From IMG/VR virus record IMGVR_UViG_3300030331_005947, positions 1 through 46,836 of that record: 46,836 bases of DNA; one strand, 5' to 3'. The translations under genes were made by a program, and so were the position numbers. Under the pieces are notes generated by a model. The model saw nothing but the letters and a program-made list of their open reading frames with translations. It did not search any database and was not told the origin of the DNA. Of this stretch, positions 33,806 to 43,579 are shown one piece after another. This stretch comes from a virus. Within the stretch, counting starts at the first letter, position 1; each line of letters begins with the position of its first letter.

Positions 33806-36800
33806 TGATATCTATTAAAAGCCTATCAGAAAATTTATTGCCTAATTTGTATCTTAAGAAAGCAACATTAGACTCTACACAGCAAACTGTAACCTCTCTT
33901 GTAACAAAAAAAACAGGCTATGGTCAAATTGCAACTCCGGGAGTTGGCGGCGCCTCAACTCTTTTAACGCCGGAAACTACTTTGCAGCCAAGTGAGACTT
34001 TAGCCAATTGTAACATTTCATTATCGATGAAATTCTTAAGAAACTCAGCCTTTGAAAGTGAAATTTTAAAATTATTCGACGCCGGTTTAGACCAATACGT
34101 AGACATATATATACATCAATTTCAAAATGTTGACGGCGGCGCTGATGGTCAAAACACTTACCAAGAAATATTAGAAGACCCATCAGCTTTTAAAAATCAA
34201 TTAACAACTGTCTTTAATTTAGGCTATGTAACTACAATAAAAATGCCTTTTGGAGAGTTATTTCAGCCAGCAATGTTAAATATGGCTAGTCAAGAAAATC
34301 TAACTAACTTAGGCGGTGCTTACAATGCGCTAGCCTCCGGTAATGATATAGATGAAATATCTGTACAAACTTTACCAGATGGCACGTCATTATATGAAAT
34401 ACTGATTAACAAAAACTTTGGGTTCAACACAAATACAGATTTTTTAGCTTACATATTTGTTGCGAATATAAGAAATCAACTGGTTGGTGAACCAGTAAAT
34501 TCAGAAAATGTCCCGGCTGGTTTTATATCAAAACCAGCTTCTGAAATAGTAATATTGGATGGTAAGGTACAAAATGAAGGGATAATGTTTACAATTGCAC
34601 CTTATCGATCAGATATAACAGAAGGCGAAAGAAAAAAACTAAAAAAGTTTGGAAATCCCGGTGATATTTGGGGTGGGGGTGTGCATCTTCATGAAATAGA
34701 TGATGGACTAAATGCCGATGGAGAAATGACAAAACGTCAAGTGTTTATGGCCGGTAGCATACATACACCAAATAAACCACATCCATTTTTAGATCCTTCA
34801 ATTGTACCTCTCAATAAAATTATTGATAATCGAATTAAACAAAAGGTTGAAAGTAACTTAATAAACATTACCAAAGCTTTTAATATATTAAACAATAACG
34901 TAAGCTCGACAAAATACAAGCTAGATGCTGCAAATGTTTTAGATTTTAAAAATAATAAATCAGTTTCTTATGTAAGTAATTTTTATTTATCCCAAGGCTC
35001 CGAAGGCAATATCAATGGAGCATTTTCAATTGATAAATATAAATTATTAGAATCTAAATGCGCGCTCAGGTTTCTATTTCAGAAATCAAAAGCAATCCCC
35101 GGGGGAGAAGCGTATCTATTAAATTTATCTAAGTTAGAAAGTCTATCTTTATATGAAAGAACACTCCAAAGTTCTGACAGTGAGTATGGCCCTCAAGAAC
35201 TTTTATGCACTGTTACTGGTGAGTCATCTCCGTTAACGTATTTTGGTATAGATAATACAAGTAAGACAAATCAGATTTCAAAAATTGACCCGGGTAATTT
35301 GGCAAAGGCAAATATTGAAACCATTTTTAATAAACAGGGTTTTGATCTAGACAATTCAGGCGACTATTCTTATCCTGGATCTATGCATTATTGTTTTAAG
35401 AGAAAAAGAAAAGCAAACAAAACCACAAAATTACAATATTGTGTTGAAATTTCTTATTCTGACCCCACAATTAATATTATGAAAAGTATTGCCGCAAAAA
35501 TGTCTTTAGTTATAAAAGATATGAATAACATAACCAGTGTCCCATATAATAATTTTTCAACAATTAACGCTGTAGAAGTAGGATCTAATTCAGAGTCCAA
35601 TTCACAAGTTTTGAGTTCTGCGCTAAATTTAATTAACGACTTTGGATTTAAAATATTCATTTATGATTTCAATTATGACTTTGAGGATTTTCAAAATTAT
35701 TTCAAATCATTAACAACTTTTGATAAAAGCGGCTATTACTATGATAAAATAAAAAAACAAGAAACAGATACAAATTTTTTAGTGGCGACCAATTTTTTAC
35801 AAAATTTTTTACAAACAATAAACATAGCGCTTGATAATTTTGGTTCCAAGCCTCTAAAATCATCAGATGGAACTGCCGAGTCAAATGTTTACGCTGTGAA
35901 CAAAAGTAAAATATTTTCTAATATAGCGCCACCAGAACCCAAAATATACTTTAAATCAAAACAAAATGAAATAGAAGTTTACGACCATGGTTACGATTTT
36001 ACTGGATATCTTAAAAATATTCCTCTTACGCTTGAAGGGAAGTTTTCGACGCTTCCCTCTATAGTGAAAGAAGAATTTGTAACGTATGGCCTCCAAGGAT
36101 TTTCAAAAGGACGTCGCGAAGATGAGGGGTTGCCAACAATAACAGTACCACTATATAAAGGAGTATGTAGGTACTTGGCTTATAAATTAGTGCCATTCCA
36201 AAATGTAGATGGCACAGTTTTAGAACAAACTTACAGACCTTTGGGTCTTAGTACAAATTTCAATGTAGAAGATTCTGCATATAGTTATCTAAACATACCA
36301 CCAAATTTTGCAAGGTATTGTGTATTTTTACCAGAATCAACTATAAACAAAGCAACTCTTTTTAGTCCTGCATTCAACGCCACTTTAGGTGTTAAAACAC
36401 AGATTTTATTTTTTAATATTATTAAATTTAAAAACAAAATTTTTGAAGATAATTTAAAAACAACTTCAATAGAAGCATCTACCGCGGTAACTTTGCAAGA
36501 AGATATGCTGTCTGTGTTAAATTCTTTTGGGTTTAGAGTTCCAGAAATAATAGATTTAGACTATACGAAAGATTTATTAGAAATTACCCCTGGTCCTGCT
36601 GCTCCAACCCCAGCAACTGCAATTGGTGCTTTGCAAGAGGAACTTGGTGGCGGTTTTATAGACAGTGACATAGACCCTGCTATTAATCAAAGTAAAGCAA
36701 GTTCTGGTGGTAACGTTGGTTCTAAACAACTCCAAGGTGCCTCAAATTCTCAATTTATACAACAAGGAATCACTGCGCAATCATCGCTACCTTTTACATA

Positions 36801-37602
36801 CAATTTCTTTTTAGGGAGCATTATTGATAGAAAGCTTTTTACATTTGCTGATACATTTAACTTAAGCTCAACTACCTTTAACTCAAATTTTAAACCATGG
36901 AGTGAGGAAAACGACGGTGGGAAGGCTGAATATGCTAGGTATCATACACAAGGGCTTGATAATTTTGCTGGCGCAGGGCTGTCAGGGCTTCCAGATCTGC
37001 TAACTATACTCGAAAGTTTCAACGGGCCTTTCGTCCCGCCGCCTTTACAGGCCGCTAGCTTATCATATAACCATCTAGCTCCTTATCCTTTTAAAGATTA
37101 TCGTAGTGGAGATTTTAGTTACATGAGAGGGGGAACAATAAATCCATATTTACTTTCTCTATTTTGGTTTAATCATCAAAACATTGTAAGGGTAGAATAT
37201 TTACAAGGATACGATAAGCAAACAATCGCTGGCAATTTGTCTAGTCAGAAAACATCAAATTTTGATGGATATGACTTGGACCAACCTAAAGAACTCACTG
37301 AAGAGACTAACATTAAGACGCCTCGATGGGCTGTGCTAAATAAAAACGTAATTGATCAAATGTTCTCAGGTCAAAAATATCTTTGTAGATTAATGCGGTA
37401 TGACTACCCTCATTATATTAATAAAAGACTTGTAAATAAGTTAAATTTACCTTTAATAAATAATTACTTTGTATTGGAAAATACATTGAATGGTACATCT
37501 GGGGCTGCAGGAGGCACTGGCCCAGCTGAAGTCAATGCCGATGGCGATCCTATAGCTGCAGAAGATCCAGGACCAGTACCTGGGGGGACAGAATTAGCAT
37601 AA
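33805..37602 (+). CDS. Large virion structural protein, function unknown
   Basis: A 1265-residue protein of unrecognised family. The N-terminal ~250 residues describe a mixed alpha/beta domain (NCNISLSMKFLRNSAFESEI, DQYVDIYIHQFQNVDGG). A central region with scattered cysteines follows (GSMHYCFKRKRKANKTTKLQ), and then a C-terminal part rich in aromatic residues (HLAPYPFKDYRSGDFSYMRG; CRLMRYDYPHYINKRLVNKL). The last ~30 residues are a Gly/Pro/Ala/Glu low-complexity tail. No transmembrane helix or enzyme motif is visible. TAATG overlaps on both sides couple it to the neighbouring structural genes, so it is almost certainly a virion component made in bulk with them. Whether it belongs to the baseplate periphery or to fibres cannot be said. 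Confidence 0.68.
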   Translation: MISIKSLSENLLPNLYLKKATLDSTQQTVTSLVTKKTGYGQIATPGVGGASTLLTPETTLQPSETLANCNISLSMKFLRNSAFESEILKLFDAGLDQYVDIYIHQFQNVDGGADGQNTYQEILEDPSAFKNQLTTVFNLGYVTTIKMPFGELFQPAMLNMASQENLTNLGGAYNALASGNDIDEISVQTLPDGTSLYEILINKNFGFNTNTDFLAYIFVANIRNQLVGEPVNSENVPAGFISKPASEIVILDGKVQNEGIMFTIAPYRSDITEGERKKLKKFGNPGDIWGGGVHLHEIDDGLNADGEMTKRQVFMAGSIHTPNKPHPFLDPSIVPLNKIIDNRIKQKVESNLINITKAFNILNNNVSSTKYKLDAANVLDFKNNKSVSYVSNFYLSQGSEGNINGAFSIDKYKLLESKCALRFLFQKSKAIPGGEAYLLNLSKLESLSLYERTLQSSDSEYGPQELLCTVTGESSPLTYFGIDNTSKTNQISKIDPGNLAKANIETIFNKQGFDLDNSGDYSYPGSMHYCFKRKRKANKTTKLQYCVEISYSDPTINIMKSIAAKMSLVIKDMNNITSVPYNNFSTINAVEVGSNSESNSQVLSSALNLINDFGFKIFIYDFNYDFEDFQNYFKSLTTFDKSGYYYDKIKKQETDTNFLVATNFLQNFLQTINIALDNFGSKPLKSSDGTAESNVYAVNKSKIFSNIAPPEPKIYFKSKQNEIEVYDHGYDFTGYLKNIPLTLEGKFSTLPSIVKEEFVTYGLQGFSKGRREDEGLPTITVPLYKGVCRYLAYKLVPFQNVDGTVLEQTYRPLGLSTNFNVEDSAYSYLNIPPNFARYCVFLPESTINKATLFSPAFNATLGVKTQILFFNIIKFKNKIFEDNLKTTSIEASTAVTLQEDMLSVLNSFGFRVPEIIDLDYTKDLLEITPGPAAPTPATAIGALQEELGGGFIDSDIDPAINQSKASSGGNVGSKQLQGASNSQFIQQGITAQSSLPFTYNFFLGSIIDRKLFTFADTFNLSSTTFNSNFKPWSEENDGGKAEYARYHTQGLDNFAGAGLSGLPDLLTILESFNGPFVPPPLQAASLSYNHLAPYPFKDYRSGDFSYMRGGTINPYLLSLFWFNHQNIVRVEYLQGYDKQTIAGNLSSQKTSNFDGYDLDQPKELTEETNIKTPRWAVLNKNVIDQMFSGQKYLCRLMRYDYPHYINKRLVNKLNLPLINNYFVLENTLNGTSGAAGGTGPAEVNADGDPIAAEDPGPVPGGTELA

Positions 37603-37835
37603 TGGAAGATTTTATTACAACCGGTTATAACTATCTTTTGTTTCAACTTAAACAAGAGCAAATACAAAAGCAGGCCAGCATGGGCAACTTCTCAGGACTG
37701 TCAACAGTTCAAGGATCTGGCGCCACCGCGATAGGAGGCACAGAAATTATGGGTATAAGATCAATAACAGAATCTTTACAAGAATCCAATGCGGCCGCAG
37801 CGTCGACGAACCCTGAATTTGCTGGTGGTGGTTAA
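37602..37835 (+). CDS. Small protein between two large structural genes, unknown
   Basis: A 77-residue protein with a short amphipathic N-terminal helix (ITTGYNYLLFQLKQEQIQKQ) and a Gly/Ser/Thr/Ala-rich remainder ending in PEFAGGG. It has no cysteine and no membrane segment. The start overlaps the upstream stop by one base (TAATG) and the next gene starts three bases after its stop, so it is very probably translated. The composition of the tail resembles the low-complexity ends of its neighbours. It may be a linker, chaperone or minor virion peptide; nothing in the sequence decides between these. Confidence 0.6.
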   Translation: MEDFITTGYNYLLFQLKQEQIQKQASMGNFSGLSTVQGSGATAIGGTEIMGIRSITESLQESNAAAASTNPEFAGGG

Positions 37836-37838
37836 ACT

Positions 37839-40800
37839 ATGTCTGATAAAAATTATCAAAATTTCATATATCTTTTTAATGATAAAAACTTTATCAATGT
37901 AGTGCAAAAAAATCTATACCCTAGCCTTTCAAGTGTATTTGAATTTGAATACGATTTCAAAGAATTTCTAGGGCAGCTTGCTGGGCAGGAGGCTGTTATC
38001 CTTGGTCTCGCCGGCGAAGAAGGAAACCGCATTTCCACTTTAGGGTATAATCAATTTAAAGATTATCCAAAAAACTCTCTTGGAGAACCAAATTATGTCG
38101 AAGAACAAGAGTTTCTTTTACGAACGGCCCCGGGCGATGCGCAGGCTAAAGGGTTTTCATCAGGCCCTCCAATAGCAAGTCCGACGAATGATCCTTTTCG
38201 CAGTCCTCACAAAAAAGTACTTTTTGAGACTAGTGGTGATTCTCCAGAAGCCCTCAACCTAATAAAACTCTTTCCCGACTCACCCGGGAGCAATGCAACA
38301 TATACTTCTAGACTTAGAGCTGATTTAGAAGCTGCAGAAGAAAATATTATCGAGAATTATTTGGATATAGAAGAAATAACAAAGACTAAATATGCCGCTA
38401 TATTTCAAACGTCTATCGTGCCGCTGCTTGACGGAGTATCAAATTACCACGAGGCTTTAAACCCAAATTTGCAAGAAACAAACACAGAATTTCTCTACAC
38501 TCAAAGATCGGTTATTGCTCTCAATTACACACTCGGCCTTTTTGGTGATCCAGACTATGAGGGCGTTGACGTCGGAATAAATCTCAAAGAACAAAAGCTA
38601 TATCAAACAACTCAATTGTTTTCTCTTTACAGCACGGCGCAGATTAATAACGATGGAACTGGATTTAAACCGTTTTCAACTCAAGATATAAGCACAATGA
38701 TTGGCGTGCCATATGATATTCACACTTTACAAGAAAACTCAATTGAAGAAAAATCTTACATTCATCTATTGCAGCCAAAATATGAAAAAATTTATAACTA
38801 TTATGATCCACAATACGAACCTTTAATTAGCGCAGTAATAGATCAAAATGTAATTACTGAAACTTCCTTGCCTAGTATTTATGATTTTTTATATTTAGAG
38901 AGAGATTATAATTCTATAATTAATTTTCTTACTATTCCTGGCATGAATGAGTCAACTTATAATTTGTCAAATTTAAATCAATACTTAGATAATTTTGCAA
39001 ATCTTTATGCTGATTATTTGCAACTGGAGGTTGACGGAGTTACAGTTAGTGGTTATATTGGTGAAGACTATTTTGATCAAGATAAAAACTTAGCAGCTCT
39101 TGCCAATACAACGTTAACCCTCGATCAACAGGATTTTATAGTACAAAACGAACAGGTAAAAGAAAATTCAAAATTACCATGGACAGATTCTACAGCAATG
39201 TTGCAACAATTTCCATATCTTGCAGAAATTTCTAAGAATTCAAAGGTTGGGAAAGTCCCCTTGTGGGTTGGTGAGTTAAAAACTGGAGTATATTTTTCTG
39301 AAGACTCTTTAAAAACTTTTAATCAGACTTTAGATAAAGACAGTGTGTTTCCGTTTTTAGTAAAAATTAATATACCAACCGAAACAAAAGGAACTTTAGC
39401 TAATATATTTTCTCAAAATGATGTATTAGACGCGTTCAATACGCATGCGGCATCAATCACCATACCGCAGCCTGAAGGCTTTGAGGAGGCACAAATACCG
39501 GCAACAGTTGCTCCTTTTTATGGGGGTGTTATTAACGGAGATGCAAATGAAAATTATAAATTATTTTCTGATGCATTGATGCCAACTTTTAAAATGTATT
39601 TTGAAAATGAGCCCTCTGTGCCAACACCAGAGAATATTCAAATTTTGCAAGATGTTTTAGGCATAAACAGCCCAGTTAGAAAAGAATTTATAGAAAAGTT
39701 TGGCGTTCTTTTAACAGGTGATTTTGGTCAATCTGACGATCAACCCGCGCTGAATTTAGATTCCCTCATTAGTTTTATTTTGGATGGTGGCATAACCCCA
39801 AAAATGCAAGAATTTTTGAAAGCTACCGAACCAGCACTCGATGTGGCCGGCACACTAAAAAAAATTGTTAAGCTTTTTCAATCTATGAAAAAATATAAAA
39901 AAGAATATGGTATCGCTGGCGACTTATTTTTGGACACTTTATTCACTATCGGTGATAATACCTTAAAAAAAGTATTTGTATATAAAGATGAAAACAAAAC
40001 TCAGCTTGAATCTGAATTATCCTCTCTTATATCACAATTAAAACTTATAAATTTTAAAAAATCACTAAAAGACACATTAATACAAAAAAAATTGCTACGC
40101 ACTGCAGTAGATGTACAGAACGGTAAGTTTGCACATCAAGAAACTTTTATGTATGAAATTGCAAAATATGGGTTTGACGAGGAAGGTAATGAAGTTTATA
40201 TTCAAAGTATATTTTTACCTATAACTGATAATACGAACTTAAGTTACTATGATACTCAGATTATACCGCGTAAAAAATATCATTATAAAATATTCGCCCA
40301 TAAGGTTATTGTAGGAACTGATTACAGGTTCGTGCCTGGTGAAAAATTACAGCCATTAACAAAAATTGCCTCTATAAATACCAATCCCAAGGCTCAAACT
40401 AATTTTTATCAAGCAAATTATGAAATTAAACCTTATTTACAATTTGTAAGAGTGCCATACTACAATGTAAGTCTTGTAAATACCAAAAACGATGAAATTA
40501 ATTATACAATGGTGGATGATAAGCCTCCATTACCCCCATTAGTTAATTTTGTACCATATCGCGGTATCAATGATAAAATACTTGTGCTTATGAATAATTC
40601 AATTGGCGAGGCAAAACGAACTCCAATAATAATGTTTGAAGAAGATAAGCAATTAATTCAAGATGTGGCGGTAGTTCAAGGAAAAAATTATGAGACCGAA
40701 CAACTACAAATTGGAGATAGAACAATTGATATATACAAAAGTCTAGTATTGGATTATAAGTCTGATGACCAAGAGGGTGTATTTCAAGCGTATAGAATAG

Positions 40801-41396
40801 TTAATGAGCCTACTAGTTATAATGACTTTGAAAAAGATTTATCTTTAAAAGTTTTTGAATTAAATGTCGAAGGGAATTTTAAAAATGATTCTTTTCAAGA
40901 TGATATTGTTCCAAATGTAGATTACTATTATACTTTTAGATTTCAAGATATACATGGTAAAATATCAAACCCAACAGAAGTATATAAAGTAAGAATGGAA
41001 CAATCTGTGGGGACCGGCCCCTATTTGAAAATTGAAACTTTAAATCTTTTAAAGAAACAAAAAGACACACATGACGAAAAATTTGTCACTTCCAAAGTCG
41101 CACAAAAATATATTATGATAAGACCTAGTGATGATCAAAATAATGTTAGATACAAAAGAGGCGACGGTAGCGGCGATTTAAGTTATGATGAAGATGGCTT
41201 CCCAGTAGACCCGGATATTGGATATGAAAATGTAGTGGTAGAAGTGGGAGACCAAAACAAGTCTGTTTTTGGGAGAAAATTTAAACTAAGAGTAACCTCA
41301 AAACAAACTGGTAAAAAGATAGATGTTAATTTTACTGTTAAACAACCTGAAATCGTTATTAATGAGACAGGAAATATACAATACGAGAAAACATAA
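37839..41396 (+). CDS. Large virion structural protein with Fn3-like segments
   Basis: A 1185-residue protein. The N-terminal half is mainly helical and acidic (NYQNFIYLFNDKNFINVVQK; FEFEYDFKEFLGQLAGQEAV). The C-terminal ~450 residues contain beta repeats that look like fibronectin type III or related Ig-like domains: NLSYYDTQIIPRKKYHYKIF and, later, VDYYYTFRFQDIHGKISNPT, each of the 'Y-x-Y-x-(F/V)-x-A/D' type usual in Fn3 strand F-G. It ends with a small basic-beta region (FGRKFKLRVTSKQTGKKIDV). There are no enzyme motifs. As part of the structural operon it is probably a baseplate-periphery or fibre protein, with the Fn3-like part as a spacer or a carbohydrate-contact region. Domain call is by eye. 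Confidence 0.68.
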   Translation: MSDKNYQNFIYLFNDKNFINVVQKNLYPSLSSVFEFEYDFKEFLGQLAGQEAVILGLAGEEGNRISTLGYNQFKDYPKNSLGEPNYVEEQEFLLRTAPGDAQAKGFSSGPPIASPTNDPFRSPHKKVLFETSGDSPEALNLIKLFPDSPGSNATYTSRLRADLEAAEENIIENYLDIEEITKTKYAAIFQTSIVPLLDGVSNYHEALNPNLQETNTEFLYTQRSVIALNYTLGLFGDPDYEGVDVGINLKEQKLYQTTQLFSLYSTAQINNDGTGFKPFSTQDISTMIGVPYDIHTLQENSIEEKSYIHLLQPKYEKIYNYYDPQYEPLISAVIDQNVITETSLPSIYDFLYLERDYNSIINFLTIPGMNESTYNLSNLNQYLDNFANLYADYLQLEVDGVTVSGYIGEDYFDQDKNLAALANTTLTLDQQDFIVQNEQVKENSKLPWTDSTAMLQQFPYLAEISKNSKVGKVPLWVGELKTGVYFSEDSLKTFNQTLDKDSVFPFLVKINIPTETKGTLANIFSQNDVLDAFNTHAASITIPQPEGFEEAQIPATVAPFYGGVINGDANENYKLFSDALMPTFKMYFENEPSVPTPENIQILQDVLGINSPVRKEFIEKFGVLLTGDFGQSDDQPALNLDSLISFILDGGITPKMQEFLKATEPALDVAGTLKKIVKLFQSMKKYKKEYGIAGDLFLDTLFTIGDNTLKKVFVYKDENKTQLESELSSLISQLKLINFKKSLKDTLIQKKLLRTAVDVQNGKFAHQETFMYEIAKYGFDEEGNEVYIQSIFLPITDNTNLSYYDTQIIPRKKYHYKIFAHKVIVGTDYRFVPGEKLQPLTKIASINTNPKAQTNFYQANYEIKPYLQFVRVPYYNVSLVNTKNDEINYTMVDDKPPLPPLVNFVPYRGINDKILVLMNNSIGEAKRTPIIMFEEDKQLIQDVAVVQGKNYETEQLQIGDRTIDIYKSLVLDYKSDDQEGVFQAYRIVNEPTSYNDFEKDLSLKVFELNVEGNFKNDSFQDDIVPNVDYYYTFRFQDIHGKISNPTEVYKVRMEQSVGTGPYLKIETLNLLKKQKDTHDEKFVTSKVAQKYIMIRPSDDQNNVRYKRGDGSGDLSYDEDGFPVDPDIGYENVVVEVGDQNKSVFGRKFKLRVTSKQTGKKIDVNFTVKQPEIVINETGNIQYEKT

Positions 41397-41436
41397 TTGA
41401 ATAATACTTACTATTTAGTAAAAGAGGAGATAGTAA

Positions 41437-42471
41437 ATGGCTTTTTTAGATAATTCTGGCGATATCATTTTAGATGCTGTCCTGACAGATACAGGACGCG
41501 CTAGATTGGCGCGCGGCGACGGGTCTTTTAAAATTACAAAATTCGCTTTAGGAGATGATGAAATAGATTATTCTTCTTATAATGCTTTACACCCATCCGG
41601 TACAGCATATTTTGATTTAGAAATTTTACAAACACCTATTTTTGAGGCTTTTACAAACAACACTTCTAATATGAAGTCAAAGCTTATAAGCCTTACAAAT
41701 AACAATCTATTGTTTTTACCTAAATTAGTACTAAACAATACAAGCCTAGAAGCCAATGTAGCTATAAACTCACAAGGAGCTAACTTTGCTCCAACTAGAG
41801 CCACGCTCGACGGGGGCCAAAAAGGTTTTGCCGGTTCTGGTTCTCACGTACTAATGGTAGATAGCGATACAGTTACCGCAGTCAATGGTCGTTTAGGCAC
41901 CGTAGGTGAGAGCACTAGAGGTTATTTAAATGGAGCCTCGGCACAAGCCAATAACTCAAATCAAATTAGAGTTGATCAAGGTTTAGATACAACTGAGATA
42001 GATTCTTCGCTAATTTTAGATCCAGAACTAAAAGAGACTCAATATATTGTTGAAATTGATTCTCGCTTTGCAAAAATATATGATCCGAACAGCACCAACA
42101 CCCCTGTGGCCCAACCATCATTTATTGATGATGACCAAATAGCATCTTACTACTTTACTTTAAATGTAGGTAATTTTGTAGAAAATGCAGTCGCTGGACC
42201 AACTAGCGGAAATAATACGGTCGAAGCAGCTAAAAGCAATGCACAGGTTATTAAAGGACCAAGAGGCACAAACTTAAGATTTGGTTTATTAGCGTCAACA
42301 GATTTGGCTGCATCTGATTTTCTGTTTACCACTTTAGGCAGTTCTTTTACTGATACCGATGGTACGAGTGCTAAAACATATGATTTTATAGATACAACAA
42401 TCAGAGTCACTGGTGTAACAACTGGTTATAGATTGGATATACCTTTAAGGATATTAAAAGTAAGAGATTAA
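41437..42471 (+). CDS. Virion structural protein with 'LTxxGr' N-terminal module
   Basis: A 344-residue protein starting MAFLDNSGDIILDAVLTDTG and continuing RARLARGDGSFKITKFALGD and DEIDYSSYN. This opening is a recurrent module of virion proteins in large marine-type myoviruses and is related to the start of the protein encoded at 32681. The remainder is Asn/Thr/Ser-rich beta sequence (NNNLLFLPKLVLNNTSLEAN), ending with a strand pair (RVTGVTTGYRLDIPLRILKV) that looks like a small Ig-like cap. It is preceded by a 40-base gap with GAGGAGA about seven bases before ATG 41437. Likely a repeated copy-number structural part such as a fibre adaptor; no function is shown directly. Confidence 0.72.
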   Translation: MAFLDNSGDIILDAVLTDTGRARLARGDGSFKITKFALGDDEIDYSSYNALHPSGTAYFDLEILQTPIFEAFTNNTSNMKSKLISLTNNNLLFLPKLVLNNTSLEANVAINSQGANFAPTRATLDGGQKGFAGSGSHVLMVDSDTVTAVNGRLGTVGESTRGYLNGASAQANNSNQIRVDQGLDTTEIDSSLILDPELKETQYIVEIDSRFAKIYDPNSTNTPVAQPSFIDDDQIASYYFTLNVGNFVENAVAGPTSGNNTVEAAKSNAQVIKGPRGTNLRFGLLASTDLAASDFLFTTLGSSFTDTDGTSAKTYDFIDTTIRVTGVTTGYRLDIPLRILKVRD

Positions 42472-42486
42472 TATAAGGAAAGATAA

Positions 42487-43578
42487 ATGGCTACTACGTT
42501 TAAAACTTTATTAAATAGCGATATCGCTAATACAAGAACACTTCTTCATGAGGCTATCCCAATCACTGGTACAATTGTCTCTGGAACCTATCAAAATACA
42601 CCTGGAACAGAAGAGAATATTAAAACCTTTGCCCACGGGATGTTTGAAGCGGTTTATGATTACCCGTTTTTAAGTTCCTCCGCAAATCATATTTTTGATA
42701 TTACTGCTGGGTATTCGGCCAATAGTGTACTGTCTGGCACGTCAGCCCGTGTCCAACAAGCTAAAAAAATAAACATCTATAATCAACACGCTCAAACGCT
42801 TGTAGGATACGATTCAAATGGTAACATTAGAGATTTTGATACTGATGGGAATATTGCCGAAGGCGGTTCTACAATGAAAGAGGTGTTTTTTATTAACTTT
42901 TCTAGATTGTTAACAAAAGATGAAATCAAAAAAGACTCTTTCAGATTAAGTCTTTTTTCCACGAGCAGCTCCCCAGGTGGTGCGATTCCTGTGCCTGCTA
43001 ATCGCACAAGCGCAGGTCTTAGAACTATTGGTGACTATGGTGCAGCAACAACCTTTAAATCAAATTCACCATCGGGAGAATACGGTCTTTTATATCGCGA
43101 TGCTACCAAAGGAGACATTGTGGGTCATGTTTATTATCAAGCTGGTATCGCTGTGTTAACCGCTTCTTTCTTTAGTGGAGCGTTTGCCGATCCTAATAGT
43201 GTACCAGCCGGCGCATTCCGGAAAGCAGTACCCGCTAGAAATTTTGTCTTAACTGGATCAACCATTACTTCAGCAGCAAATGCGTTTCGCTTTAACGTTC
43301 ATAATATTGAGTTCAACAACACAACAGAGCTTAATTCAACAATTTACTTCTGTCGTGCGCACACTCAAGATTACAATTACAGTTCTAATCCAAGTTATTT
43401 AGATGCTAGTAAAATCAGAGTTAAGAACAATAATCCAAAACAGCAACCAGTTTCGTACATAACTACTGTTGGTTTATATTCAGCCGACAACGAATTATTA
43501 GCTGTTGCTAAGTTATCAGAGCCTTTAAAGAAGACACCTTCAAACGAGATAACATTGAGGGTCAGATTAGACTACTAA
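42487..43578 (+). CDS. Virion structural protein, paralogue of the next gene
   Basis: A 363-residue beta-rich protein. After a helical start (TFKTLLNSDIANTRTLLHEA) it has VFFINFSRLLTKDEIKKDSF, then VGHVYYQAGIAVLTASFF, and a C-terminal domain with LNSTIYFCRAHTQDYNYSSN, VSYITTVGLYSADNELLAVA and KLSEPLKKTPSNEITLRVRL. Parallel blocks occur in the same order in the protein encoded at 43580, so the two arose by duplication. The final block (GLYxxxNxLLAVAKLxxPxKK) is a recurrent C-terminal domain of virion proteins. AAGGAAA precedes ATG 42487. Probably a fibre, collar or baseplate-arm component. Confidence 0.72.
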   Translation: MATTFKTLLNSDIANTRTLLHEAIPITGTIVSGTYQNTPGTEENIKTFAHGMFEAVYDYPFLSSSANHIFDITAGYSANSVLSGTSARVQQAKKINIYNQHAQTLVGYDSNGNIRDFDTDGNIAEGGSTMKEVFFINFSRLLTKDEIKKDSFRLSLFSTSSSPGGAIPVPANRTSAGLRTIGDYGAATTFKSNSPSGEYGLLYRDATKGDIVGHVYYQAGIAVLTASFFSGAFADPNSVPAGAFRKAVPARNFVLTGSTITSAANAFRFNVHNIEFNNTTELNSTIYFCRAHTQDYNYSSNPSYLDASKIRVKNNNPKQQPVSYITTVGLYSADNELLAVAKLSEPLKKTPSNEITLRVRLDY

Positions 43579-43579
43579 A

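Noticed and set aside
23251-37798. Two GCGGCCGC (NotI-type) sites at 23251 and 37791, considered as cloning scars
   Set aside because: Both lie in phase within intact genes and fit the general Gly/Ala codon-pair pattern; no vector sequence surrounds them.
41408-41421. Inverted repeat TTACTA-TT-TAGTAA in the gap before the gene at 41437
   Set aside because: Stem of only six AT-rich pairs, a two-base loop and no T-run, so it is not a terminator. It could be chance in AT-rich DNA.
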